7,962 nt of DNA from Candidatus Agrococcus pullicola. GTDB lineage: Bacteria > Actinomycetota > Actinomycetes > Actinomycetales > Microbacteriaceae. Below are positions 1-5,888 of the stretch, in pieces; the first letter of the stretch is position 1; the number at the start of each line of letters is the position of its first letter. The translations under genes were made by a program, and so were the position numbers. The DNA lies in contig DXDC01000116.1 of NCBI GenBank assembly GCA_019115685.1, positions 1 to 7,962 of the forward strand, in the 5' to 3' direction. A model generated the notes under the pieces. That model worked only from the letters and a program-made list of their open reading frames with translations. It was not told the DNA's origin and did no database searches.

Positions 1-506
1 AGCGCTGACCGCTGGAATCGTTGCCAGTTCTGTCGAGACTGCGTCACTGCCATCTCCGCGTACGTCTCCGCGTCTTCAGGGTCGAGCGAGCGCAGAAGCG
101 CGTGGTCTTCCCGCAGCACCTCCCGGCCGGGCAGTGTGCGATTTTCGCGCACCGGGTCCACGATCGGCGCGAGCATCGCTAGCCCCAGGCACTGTCGCAT
201 CCGGCGGGCCGCGAGCGCACGTGCGAGCAACCCGCCCATGGAATTGCCCAGCACTGCGAATGGTGTCGTGCCGATCAGTTCGGTCACGGCGTTGTCCAAC
301 CAATCGACGTAGTCGGGCAACCCTCCTCTTCCCGCTAGCGGTGGCGTCTCGCCGAAGCCGGGGAGATCGAGGTAGATGCGCTCCCAGCTGCCACTTTCGG
401 CAAGTGCGTCATCGAGTGCGAGTAAGAGCCTGTGGTCGACGCCGTTACCGTGGACGCATAGCAACGGGATGCCGTGCCCGCGTCGGACGACGTGCGGCTC
501 AGTCAT
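1..506 (-). CDS. alpha/beta hydrolase, C-terminus beyond the left edge
   Basis: The reading frame starts at ATG 506 and stays open for 168 codons to the left edge, so the C-terminal part is missing from the window. It shows the alpha/beta-hydrolase pattern: a strand ending in HGNG (residues 19-22, the oxyanion-hole loop), a DLPGFGET stretch typical of the region before the first large helix, and the nucleophile elbow GNSMGG with Ser89 as probable nucleophile. The catalytic His and probably the acid lie outside. No signal peptide is seen, so it is probably a cytosolic esterase or hydrolase acting on a small molecule; the substrate cannot be told. Its ATG overlaps the stop of the upstream gene by 8 bp (ATGACTGA), which implies translational coupling with the small ferredoxin-fold protein. 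I see no separate Shine-Dalgarno signal strong enough to suggest independent initiation. The family call is firm; the function is open. Confidence 0.85.
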   Translation of the reverse strand, partial: MTEPHVVRRGHGIPLLCVHGNGVDHRLLLALDDALAESGSWERIYLDLPGFGETPPLAGRGGLPDYVDWLDNAVTELIGTTPFAVLGNSMGGLLARALAARRMRQCLGLAMLAPIVDPVRENRTLPGREVLREDHALLRSLDPEDAETYAEMAVTQSRQNWQRFQRSA

Positions 507-843
507 TGACTGCAGAAGACTCATCCCCAGACGACTCGCGTTCGGACGGAACATAAGCGTCGAGTATGTCGACGTGACGAATGCCACCCGATTGCGCGAT
601 GTACTCGAACCATGCGCGAACAACAGGGATCTCACTCGCATGCGCTGCTGCGGACAGAGCCGCTTCGCGCGAATTCCAGACGATGACGTCGACGAACGAG
701 CCATCGTCGGCTCGCGTCAGATACGCGCGTTCGAGGGCAGGATGCGCGGCGTGCAGCGCCGCAATCATCCTCGGCCGGTCCGCCAGCAGTCCTTCTACAG
801 CGACGTCGTCCACCTGAAACGTGGCTAGCTCGATCGCTGACAT
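499..843 (-). CDS. small ABM-like (ferredoxin-fold) protein, 114 aa
   Basis: A 114-residue protein resembling the antibiotic-biosynthesis-monooxygenase / dimeric alpha-beta barrel families. The pattern is an N-terminal strand (residues 3-11), a helix with a conserved-looking GLL..RP turn, a strand with FVDVIVWNS (50-58), a helix EAALSAAAHAS (60-70) followed by EIPVVRAWFEYIA, and a last strand near residues 89-95. Members are small cofactor-free oxygenases or ligand-binding dimers; no catalytic residue can be assigned here. The C-terminal tail (100-114) is acidic and Ser-rich and probably disordered. The start at 843 is supported by GGAGG about 7 nt upstream on the minus strand. The stop overlaps the start of the alpha/beta hydrolase, so the two form an operon and may act on the same small molecule (inference). 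A TACTCT box at 934-929 could be a weak -10. The fold assignment is moderately certain. Confidence 0.7.
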   Translation of the reverse strand: MSAIELATFQVDDVAVEGLLADRPRMIAALHAAHPALERAYLTRADDGSFVDVIVWNSREAALSAAAHASEIPVVRAWFEYIAQSGGIRHVDILDAYVPSERESSGDESSAVND

Positions 844-1252
844 CCCATGACCTCCAAAGTCCCGACCTCAGCCAACTGTTCGTTGGGGTATCCGCCCTGG
901 TCGACGATTGTTCTGTTTCTCCTCGAGTAGAGTATCGAGCCACTTTTCGCTCCGCAAACGATCTGTTCGAGCAGTGACTTACAGCGGATTGTCAGCCACT
1001 CCTCGAGCCGAACAAACTTCCGGGGAGAAGTCAGTTTCGCTCAGTCTCACGAGCGAGCGGTTTATGGAATCGGTCATCCTCTTCCAGGACCGTGACGCTG
1101 CCCGAAACGCCAGATACGTGCAGGCAGGGCACAGGAGCATCCGTTCAGGCTTGCGTCAGAGCTCCATCCCCGCTCTCTCTGGGCCCGAACAACCGTTGTC
1201 GACCCGCGCGAGCCGGACCGAAGAACTCCAGCCCCCGGCCAGGAGTGAAGAC
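844..1252. other. 409-bp gap without a convincing gene
   Basis: This spacer separates the DivIVA-domain gene from the ABM/hydrolase pair. Open frames on either strand have arginine/serine-rich shadow-like translations with no recognisable domain. Visible structures are an inverted repeat TCGCTC-8-GAGCGA at 1037-1056 and an imperfect hairpin at 1225-1246 (arms ACTCC and GGAGT) just after the DivIVA stop, which might act as a weak terminator without a U-tract. A minus-strand TTTGCG-18-TACTCT arrangement, with its -10 at 934-929, is a weak promoter candidate for the downstream pair. The rest is unexplained. Confidence 0.4.
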
Positions 1253-1486
1253 TCACTGCGGAGGGACGGGGATTCCGTGCCGACGCAGCTCCTCCTCGAG
1301 CTGGACCATCCGGATGCCCAGCTGGTCATTGAGCTCTGTCGCTGTTCGCAGCGACACGGCAACCTGATCGAGGAAGCCGTCGACATCGTCAGAGTCGTAT
1401 CCCTCACGGAACCGCACCGCACGAAACCTCTTCTGCATGATGTCTTCCGGCGTCAGCATGCCTGCCTCTGTCCCCTGGTGCTGCAT
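1253..1486 (-). CDS. minimal DivIVA-domain protein (68-77 aa)
   Basis: The product carries the hallmark N-terminal DivIVA signature: LTPEDI, then KRF, then RFREGYD followed by DDVDGFLDQV. In DivIVA/Wag31 this region binds curved membrane and starts the coiled coil that organises poles and septa in actinobacteria. Here only that domain and a short heptad-like segment (TELNDQLGIRMVQLEEELRR) are present, and the protein ends in HGIPVPPQ. Full DivIVA/Wag31 proteins are about 150-300 aa with a long coiled coil, so this is a stand-alone N-domain. Two starts compete. ATG 1486 has GAGG 7 nt upstream. ATG 1459 gives the family-typical MLTPEDI and has GAGG 5 nt upstream. A promoter candidate lies at 1529-1557. 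It may dimerise with or modulate the main DivIVA (inference). The domain call is firm; which start is used is open. Confidence 0.85.
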   Translation of the reverse strand: MQHQGTEAGMLTPEDIMQKRFRAVRFREGYDSDDVDGFLDQVAVSLRTATELNDQLGIRMVQLEEELRRHGIPVPPQ

Positions 1487-1528
1487 CGGGCATCCTCATC
1501 TCTCAGCGGCTGTTCGGCTGGCCCAATC

Positions 1529-1557
1529 AAGGTACCGCAATGTGCGAAAGGTCTGAA
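1529..1557 (-). promoter_or_regulatory. candidate promoter for the DivIVA-domain gene
   Basis: On the minus strand TTCAGA (1557-1552) is followed after exactly 17 bp by TACCTT (1534-1529). These match TTGACA and TATAAT at 4/6 and 3/6, including the key TA...T positions. The expected transcript start is near 1522, giving a leader of about 36 nt to ATG 1486. It lies in the 113-bp gap after the nucleotidyltransferase stop, so the mini-DivIVA could be transcribed on its own. Confidence 0.4.
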
Positions 1558-1599
1558 CGGCGACGACGTGATCTCGGTCAGTCAGAAAACGTGGCAGTG

Positions 1600-2514
1600 T
1601 CACCCGTCAGCGGGTGCCCGGGAGCGACCGTCGAGGAGTTCACGGCGGATGCCCGTCAGCGTTGTATCGAGTTCGCTTTCCGCAAGATCGAGCGTTGAGA
1701 GCAGCAGCGCTTCGGCATGAGCAAGAGCGACTCTCGGCTCGGGGTGCCACATCCCTTCCAGGCGGGTCGCGAAGTCGGCCGGGAGAATCCGGCATTCGTC
1801 GAGCAGTGCATGCTGCCACTTCGTCAGCCCGTGCGGGCAGTAAATCCGATTGATGGCGAGCGTAGCGCGAAATACCCTCTCCGCAACGGCCGCCAGTAGC
1901 GTACGCACGGCGATGACATCATCTCGTTCTACCAGTGCAGCCCTCGCATTCCAGCCAGGAACTCCACCGGGGCGCAGCGTCTGTTCGAGTGAGGCTCGCA
2001 GAAGCGCGTCCGGATATGCCTCAGCCCTACGCCGCCATCCGGAGAGCAATTCTTCGCCGCGCAACGGCCGCGAACGCCGCAGTGCGGCAAGCCGGAAATG
2101 CTTGATGCGATCGAAGTCGATGCGGTCGACGACAGCGTCCAAGAACTCCTCGATAGTGGCAGTCCGAAAGTTACTGACGGTCACGGGCAGGCCGTCGAGG
2201 ATGTAGTCCTCGCTCCATTCCCGATCGTCTTCGTCGTACTCCCACATGGTCGTCAGATCGGCGCCCAGCCGCGCAATCGGTGCCGTGCGATCCTCGCGTG
2301 TTGGGGCATCCTCCCAGTAACAGTCAATCTCGAGATCAGACCAGCTGTCGGCCAGCCCAGCACCCACCGAACCGGCGACGGCCAGGGCTAGCAATTTCGG
2401 TTGTGAACCGTACGCGTCCGCGATTCGCTGCGCGACTTGCTCAAGTGCCTCGGTTCGTTGCGTCTTTGAAGTCGAGAGAGCCCACAGTGCGCTGTCGTCA
2501 TCAGCAATGTTCAT
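1600..2514 (-). CDS. nucleotidyltransferase-fold protein, DUF4037-like, 304 aa
   Basis: Residues 41-67 hold a polymerase-beta-type nucleotidyltransferase signature: a hydrophobic strand, GSVGAG (48-53), then SDLEIDCYW with D60 and E62 as the probable metal-binding pair. The C-terminal half contains RPLRGEELL (149-157) and a helical segment with INRIYCPHG..KW (221-233), resembling the DUF4037 domain, where an NR.Y....KW pattern is usual. Such proteins are thought to transfer nucleotides to small molecules or proteins; the substrate is unknown. The strand that normally supplies the third carboxylate may be VTVSNF (111-116), which has no acid, so activity is uncertain. Start 2514 is supported by GGAG about 7-8 nt upstream, and TAACGT at 2547-2542 is a possible -10. 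It is first of the minus-strand series here but is separated from the next gene by 113 bp. The fold is fairly sure, the function unknown. Confidence 0.8.
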   Translation of the reverse strand: MNIADDDSALWALSTSKTQRTEALEQVAQRIADAYGSQPKLLALAVAGSVGAGLADSWSDLEIDCYWEDAPTREDRTAPIARLGADLTTMWEYDEDDREWSEDYILDGLPVTVSNFRTATIEEFLDAVVDRIDFDRIKHFRLAALRRSRPLRGEELLSGWRRRAEAYPDALLRASLEQTLRPGGVPGWNARAALVERDDVIAVRTLLAAVAERVFRATLAINRIYCPHGLTKWQHALLDECRILPADFATRLEGMWHPEPRVALAHAEALLLSTLDLAESELDTTLTGIRRELLDGRSRAPADG

Positions 2515-2887
2515 GAATCCGCTCCCCGCACTTTCCCTCCGACGTTACACGCGCACGCATCCGTCGGCATCACGGAACCTCAAAAGCAACCCCCGGATCC
2601 GCCGATCGTCAACTGCTCGTAATCATCGTGCTTCTCGACTGACCGCGTGTGCCGCAAATACGAGGCAAAGAGTTCGTTAGGAGCTTGAGGATCGGCGTGC
2701 ACACCGCTCGCAATGCCTCGCACCGTCACTGCTGATTCATCTGCTGCGGCTCCCCACCGCATCTGCAAACCAATAGACGCAGGCTCTGTCTCTCAGACGC
2801 CGACACTTGCTTCAGACCTCGATCGACGCGTAACGCAGCGAAGGTGCTGTACCGCACGTCCAAGATACCCCGTGCAACACTGGGAAC
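2515..2887. other. 373-bp divergent gap, possible small ORF
   Basis: This region lies between the minus-strand nucleotidyltransferase and the plus-strand serine hydrolase and must hold both promoters. On the minus strand, TAACGT (2547-2542) fits a -10 for the nucleotidyltransferase. On the plus strand no clear promoter or strong ribosome binding site precedes ATG 2888. A minus-strand open frame of about 60 codons (2762 or 2768 to 2580) ends in DDYEQLTIGGSGGCF. It has no Shine-Dalgarno and no family I recognise, so it is not called as a gene. No strong inverted repeat was seen. Confidence 0.4.
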
Positions 2888-4018
2888 ATGGATGCCCTAG
2901 CCAGAATGCTCCAGAATCAGGTTGATGCCGGCGCGCTTCCGGGCGCTGTCGCGATGCAACTCCGGCAGGGGCGCACAGAGACGATAGCGGTCGGTGTCCA
3001 GGACCTCGAGTCCACGGCCCCAATGTCTTCCGAGACACTCTTTTTCTGGGATTCGCTGGGCAAGCCGTTGACCGCGGCGCTCGCTCTGACTTTCGTGGCC
3101 GACGGGACCATCGACCTCGATTCCTCGATCGATCGCTGGCTGCCTGAGCTATCCGCGTCTAACGTTCTCCTCGACCCGAGCGGACCGCTTGCAGACACCG
3201 TGCCCGCAGACCGTCCCGTGACCGTGGAGGATCTGCTCACCTTACGTGGCGGACTCGGGTTCACGACGGACTTCGATTCCCCGTTCACAGAAGCTCTCGT
3301 AACAACTCTGCAAGAGGGCCCTCAGCTCCGCACGCTGGATCGACAGTCCTTCCTGACGGCTGCCGGGCAAATTCCCCTAGCTCATCAACCCGGACGGGGC
3401 TGGACATACAACACCGGCAGCACCCTCCTCGGGCTCTTAATGGAGCGGGTCGCCGAGCAGCCACTGGACGTGCTCATGGCAGATCGCATTGCGGAGCCGT
3501 TAGGGATGCGGGACGCGCGATGGTGGGTTCCGGTAGCGGACCTTCATCGTTTCGCGAGTCGATACGGACCCTCTGATGACCCGCGCTCTCCGTTGGAACT
3601 CTTGGATCCGCCCGGTGGACAGCACGCTCAACCACCGTCGTTCCCGGACGGTGCCGGTGGAATGATCGGGACCGCCGAGGATTGGCTCGCGTTCGGCAGG
3701 ATGCTGCTCGACGGCGGTGAGTCCAACGGACGCCAGATCATCCCGACGACCCTTGTGCAGTCGATGATGACGAACCAGCTCACAGTCGACCAGAGACGTC
3801 ACGCTGGATTTTTCCTCGCCGAGGGTGAAGGTTGGGGGTACGGCGGCAGCGTACGTGCAGACGGCACCTACGGCTGGTCCGGAGGTGCCGGGACCACGGC
3901 GCGTGTGGATCCCCGACGCGATCGAATCAACATCCTGTTGACACAGGTAGCCCTCGACGGCCCACAGGGCTCCCCTGTAGTCGAAGCCTTCGAGGATCTT
4001 GTCGCCGCTACGGAATGA
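2888..4018 (+). CDS. serine hydrolase, beta-lactamase/CubicO family, 376 aa
   Basis: This is a PF00144-type serine hydrolase (class C beta-lactamase, DD-peptidase and esterase fold). Motif 1 is S56-L-G-K59 in a WDSLGKPLTAA context, giving the nucleophile and general base. The second motif region is GWTYNTGSTLLG (171-182) with Tyr174. The third motif is WSGGAGT (330-336) in place of the KTG or HxG of lactamases. LTLRGGL (118-124) and GAGGMIGTAEDWLAFGRMLL (255-274) are further family landmarks. There is no signal peptide or lipobox, so it is probably a cytoplasmic esterase or amidohydrolase rather than a wall enzyme or exported lactamase. Its length is normal for the family. ATG 2888 is the natural start, although the ribosome binding site is poor (only GGGA close to the ATG). 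The AlkD-like gene follows after 90 bp and may have its own promoter. The family call is secure; the substrate is unknown. Confidence 0.9.
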   Translation: MDALARMLQNQVDAGALPGAVAMQLRQGRTETIAVGVQDLESTAPMSSETLFFWDSLGKPLTAALALTFVADGTIDLDSSIDRWLPELSASNVLLDPSGPLADTVPADRPVTVEDLLTLRGGLGFTTDFDSPFTEALVTTLQEGPQLRTLDRQSFLTAAGQIPLAHQPGRGWTYNTGSTLLGLLMERVAEQPLDVLMADRIAEPLGMRDARWWVPVADLHRFASRYGPSDDPRSPLELLDPPGGQHAQPPSFPDGAGGMIGTAEDWLAFGRMLLDGGESNGRQIIPTTLVQSMMTNQLTVDQRRHAGFFLAEGEGWGYGGSVRADGTYGWSGGAGTTARVDPRRDRINILLTQVALDGPQGSPVVEAFEDLVAATE

Positions 4019-4094
4019 CTCTGCCGCGGGCCGCTGCAGGATCAGAAACTATGGAAATTCGAAACATGCCACGACAAGCGTCCGGAGGGCCCTG

Positions 4095-4109
4095 TATAGC
4101 ATCGAAACA
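4095..4109 (+). promoter_or_regulatory. candidate -10 box for leaderless AlkD-like mRNA
   Basis: TAGCAT (4097-4102) fits the actinobacterial TANNNT -10 pattern and ends exactly 6 bp before ATG 4109, so transcription would start at or within a base of the A of the start codon. The gene has no Shine-Dalgarno at a usable distance; a GGAGGG lies about 20 nt upstream, which is too far. The two observations together favour a leaderless transcript. No good -35 is apparent. Confidence 0.35.
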
Positions 4110-4708
4110 TGGGTGGGCGTCTGGATTCAGCGAGCGACCTTGTCGCCGCGTTGCAGAGAGCCGCAGATCCGGCCGAGACGGAGAAGATCCGAAATCGGGT
4201 CGCCGCGGACGAACCGATCATCAGTGTCCGCATGGGCATGCTGTTCGAAATCTCGAAACGCGCAACCGACCTCGCGCCTGCACAGCTTGAGCAGTTGTTC
4301 GATCATCCGGCCTATGAGCCGCGCTTGGCTGCCTTCTGCATTTTGGACTTTCGCGCCCGGCGTCGACTCTCCGACTCAGAGCGTGCAGAACTGGCCGGCA
4401 CCTACCTCGACCGGCACGATGCGATCACGACGTGGGACATGGTGGATCGTGCCGCTCCCCGCGTGCTCGGGTGGCCAATACTCATCGAGGCGATCGATTT
4501 CTCCTTGTTGCACGATCTGGCAGCATCTGCGGATGCGCTTCGGCGTCGATCGGCGATCACGGCTCCTCTGTGGTTCATCAGGAAGGGGTCACGCGCCGAT
4601 GTGGAGCGTGGGCTCGTCATCGCTGATCAACTCTCGGCAGACACGCACCCCCGTGTCACTTCAGCCGTCAAGATCTACCGCAAACACGCATCCAAGCGCC
4701 TCGCATAG
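4109..4708 (+). CDS. AlkD-type DNA alkylation repair protein, short C-terminus
   Basis: An all-helical HEAT-like protein of 199 aa resembling AlkD DNA glycosylases (PF08713), which excise cationic alkylated purines without base flipping. The catalytic segment TTWDMVD (107-113) gives W109 and D113, matching the Trp and catalytic Asp of characterised AlkD. RRRSAI (145-150) supplies the conserved Arg, though the Trp often found just before it is absent. The last helix reads SAVKIYRKHASKRLA, where AlkD typically has a KAxGWxLRE-like helix with a further DNA-contacting Trp and about 30 more residues. The protein therefore lacks the terminal helices and one aromatic contact. This may be a divergent subfamily or a recent truncation. 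No Shine-Dalgarno is present; a leaderless start is likely. It converges on the DUF1801 gene, with a hairpin between them. The family is fairly certain; enzyme activity is uncertain. Confidence 0.8.
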   Translation: MGGRLDSASDLVAALQRAADPAETEKIRNRVAADEPIISVRMGMLFEISKRATDLAPAQLEQLFDHPAYEPRLAAFCILDFRARRRLSDSERAELAGTYLDRHDAITTWDMVDRAAPRVLGWPILIEAIDFSLLHDLAASADALRRRSAITAPLWFIRKGSRADVERGLVIADQLSADTHPRVTSAVKIYRKHASKRLA

Positions 4709-4720
4709 CGCTCGCAAGTA

Positions 4721-4735
4721 CGAGGCGTTGCCTCG
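4721..4735. terminator. hairpin between convergent genes
   Basis: A perfect 6-bp stem CGAGGC / GCCTCG with a 3-nt loop (GTT) sits 13 bp after the AlkD-like stop and 64 bp from the DUF1801 stop on the other strand. There is no U-tract on either side, as is common for actinobacterial terminators. Its position between converging genes suggests a bidirectional transcription stop. The evidence is the structure and placement only. Confidence 0.35.
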
Positions 4736-4798
4736 GCGCGCATCCCTGCAGTTCGGCACAGACCCCTGTTGCGGAGTCGCTGACCCGCGGGGAATCGC

Positions 4799-5152
4799 TC
4801 AGGCGATCACCGATCGAACGATCTCTGCGATGCGCTTTTCGGTGTCTTCGTCAATGGACTCGAAGTACCATGCGGCCGGCATGAGCAACCCGTCGGCGCC
4901 GCCTGCGGGGCGGAAATCGACCTTCTCCGTGATCGCGAGATTCAAGCGTTCGTCGTTGCGCAGCGTCACGAGTGCCGGCGTGCTCGCCGAATGGGCGTAG
5001 GCGGGCATCCCGTACCAGATCCGTGGCTTCAAGGATGGGGCTGCGGTCATAACGACTTCGTGCACGCGCTGCATAAGCGACCGTCGTGGCTCATCCATCT
5101 TCGCGATCTTCTCGGTCACCTGCGCGAGGTTCTTCTCGTCTTTCGTCGACAT
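4799..5152 (-). CDS. DUF1801 (YdhG-like) protein, 117 aa
   Basis: The sequence has the DUF1801 pattern: a leading helix, then VHEVVMTAAPSLKPRIWYGMPAY (30-52) with the family's AP.....I.YGMPAY block. Next come a strand LVTLRNDERLNLAIT and the closing segment GADGLLMP...YFESIDE......AEIVRSVI (85-116). Some DUF1801 proteins, such as YdhG/Fra, have been described as iron chaperones related to frataxin, but no such role can be read from this protein. It is compact and cytosolic with no signal peptide. ATG 5152 is chosen because AGGA lies 7 nt upstream (minus strand 5163-5160). The region upstream of this start is exceptional: a strong promoter candidate at 5320-5348 and a leader of about 160 nt full of stem-loops, so the gene is probably regulated post-transcriptionally or through an operator at 5171-5189. 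The family call is good. Confidence 0.85.
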   Translation of the reverse strand: MSTKDEKNLAQVTEKIAKMDEPRRSLMQRVHEVVMTAAPSLKPRIWYGMPAYAHSASTPALVTLRNDERLNLAITEKVDFRPAGGADGLLMPAAWYFESIDEDTEKRIAEIVRSVIA

Positions 5153-5314
5153 GTCATAGTCCTATCGTCGGCCGATGTTGAACATCGGCAGTATGAAGTC
5201 GGCGCACCGTCGGTGCGCCGCACCCCATCCGGACATGTCCTGAGCGGTTCAGGTCTCTCCGCAATGATTCACGTGGCGTACACGTGGAAGTGCGATCGGT
5301 GGCGCGAGCCACCG
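5153..5314 (-). promoter_or_regulatory. candidate structured 5' leader RNA (riboswitch-like or sRNA)
   Basis: From the predicted transcript start near 5313 to the DUF1801 ATG the minus strand is almost a chain of hairpins. In transcription order they are 5314-5297 (7-bp stem, 4-nt loop), 5286-5270 (CACGTG twice, 6-bp stem, 5-nt loop), 5253-5239 (5-bp stem, 5-nt loop, overlapping the 10-bp palindrome GGACATGTCC at 5240-5231), 5220-5200 (perfect 9-bp stem, 3-nt loop) and 5189-5171 (9-bp inverted repeat around one base). The Shine-Dalgarno AGGA (5163-5160) follows the last. A CATGTCC at 5237-5231 could pair with GGACTATG at 5162-5155 (7 bp with one bulge), which would hide the ribosome binding site. 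This suggests an RNA switch, attenuator or processed small RNA. I recognise no known riboswitch class. The structures are directly visible; the function is inferred. Confidence 0.5.
5171..5189. promoter_or_regulatory. 19-bp palindrome, possible operator or hairpin
   Basis: GCCGATGTT-G-AACATCGGC is a perfect inverted repeat with 9-bp arms about one central base, 18 bp before the DUF1801 start codon. Its core ATGTTSAACAT recurs at 6829-6845. As DNA it has the look of a dimeric repressor site; as RNA it can form a 7-bp stem with a 5-nt loop immediately upstream of the ribosome binding site. Confidence 0.5.
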
Positions 5315-5319
5315 CCTTC

Positions 5320-5348
5320 AGTATACCGGATGCGCAATGGACTGTGAC
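5320..5348 (-). promoter_or_regulatory. strong promoter candidate for the DUF1801 leader
   Basis: On the minus strand GTCACA (5348-5343) and TATACT (5325-5320) are separated by exactly 17 bp. TATACT matches the -10 consensus at 5 of 6 positions and GTCACA matches TTGACA at 4 of 6. Transcription would start near 5313, at the base of the first hairpin of the structured leader. This is the best promoter-like match I found in the window. Confidence 0.55.
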
Positions 5349-5450
5349 CCAGGGTTTCACCGAGCCTCCATGCTTGCAATGCGCGCGCACCTACTCATAA
5401 TGCGCCCGAACGCTCGATAACGCAGTGTTGCGAAAACCGCTCGTCGAGCG

Positions 5451-5888
5451 TCACCAGCGACCTCGGCGTATGCGTTGCCACAGCCCACACGGCTGCGTCG
5501 ACCCTCTGCGCACACCTAGACACTGGGGCATCGTCGCGGGTGGCTCCGCTTCTCCGTACTCCTGGAACCCGTCGCCGCGGGTGCGCCAATAGTCTTGCTT
5601 CCGCAGGACCGCGTTCGGCCAGTACGCATTCATGAATATCTCGCAGTCGCAGAACCCGCCCCGGTCGGTCAGTCTCTTTTCGAGGGCAGTGGCACGCGGC
5701 ACAACGGTGTCACGGAAATGTTGGGCGAATCGCAGGGAGCCATCGCAGTTCAGTTCCAGCAACTGCCTGTGTACGAAGCACTGTAGGCACTCGCCCGGCA
5801 TCGGCGTCAGCAGTTCGTCCTCGAAGCCTCGTACGAGGCCTTCCGCTACCTCGATTACTGTTCTCGTTTCCATGAGCGAACTGTGCAC
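5451..5888 (-). CDS. DUF2695 protein, about 140-145 aa
   Basis: The sequence shows the conserved DUF2695 blocks. Numbered from Met at 5873, they are GECLQCFVHR (27-36), NCDGSLRFAQ (42-51), a CDCEIFMNA motif (75-83) after GGF, and the closing GSTQPCGLW (124-132). The family has no established biochemical function. The ordered cysteines (C29, C32, C43, C75, C77, C118, C129) suggest a metal or structural role (inference). Two starts compete. ATG 5873 has no Shine-Dalgarno. GTG 5888 has AGAGG 4 nt upstream and adds five residues, so the longer form is given here. The stop at 5451 follows the family-typical C-terminus closely, so the length looks complete. It lies 160 bp downstream of the HAD gene and 103 bp before the DUF1801 promoter. 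It could be a separate transcription unit. Confidence 0.8.
   Translation of the reverse strand: MHSSLMETRTVIEVAEGLVRGFEDELLTPMPGECLQCFVHRQLLELNCDGSLRFAQHFRDTVVPRATALEKRLTDRGGFCDCEIFMNAYWPNAVLRKQDYWRTRGDGFQEYGEAEPPATMPQCLGVRRGSTQPCGLWQRIRRGRW

Noticed and set aside
908..1720. Long plus-strand open frame of 270 codons
   Set aside because: It runs antisense through the DivIVA-domain gene and into the nucleotidyltransferase, is Ser/Arg-rich and has no domain. It is a shadow of high-GC coding on the other strand.
2580..2768. Minus-strand open frame of about 60 codons ending in DDYEQLTIGGSGGCF
   Set aside because: There is no Shine-Dalgarno before ATG 2762 or TTG 2768, no known domain, and the frame is short. 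It may be a small gene or a remnant but cannot be supported.
4709..4790. Frameshifted continuation of the AlkD-like protein (KYEALPRRASLQF in another frame)
   Set aside because: The resemblance to the AlkD C-terminus is too slight to call a frameshift, and a hairpin occupies the same stretch.
3999..5000. Plus-strand open frame of 333 codons
   Set aside because: It overlaps the AlkD-like gene in another frame and the DUF1801 gene antisense, and its translation is low-complexity and Ser/Arg-rich with no family signature.
5154..5390. Small minus-strand ORF of 78 codons across the structured leader
   Set aside because: It spans the promoter and hairpins, has no ribosome binding site and a shadow-like composition. 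The inverted repeats explain the region better.
5395..5589. Minus-strand frame containing AVATHTPRSLVTLDERF, possibly a continuation of DUF2695 by frameshift
   Set aside because: DUF2695 already ends after its typical GSTQPC..W motif, and this frame overlaps it for most of its length, so it is most likely a shadow.
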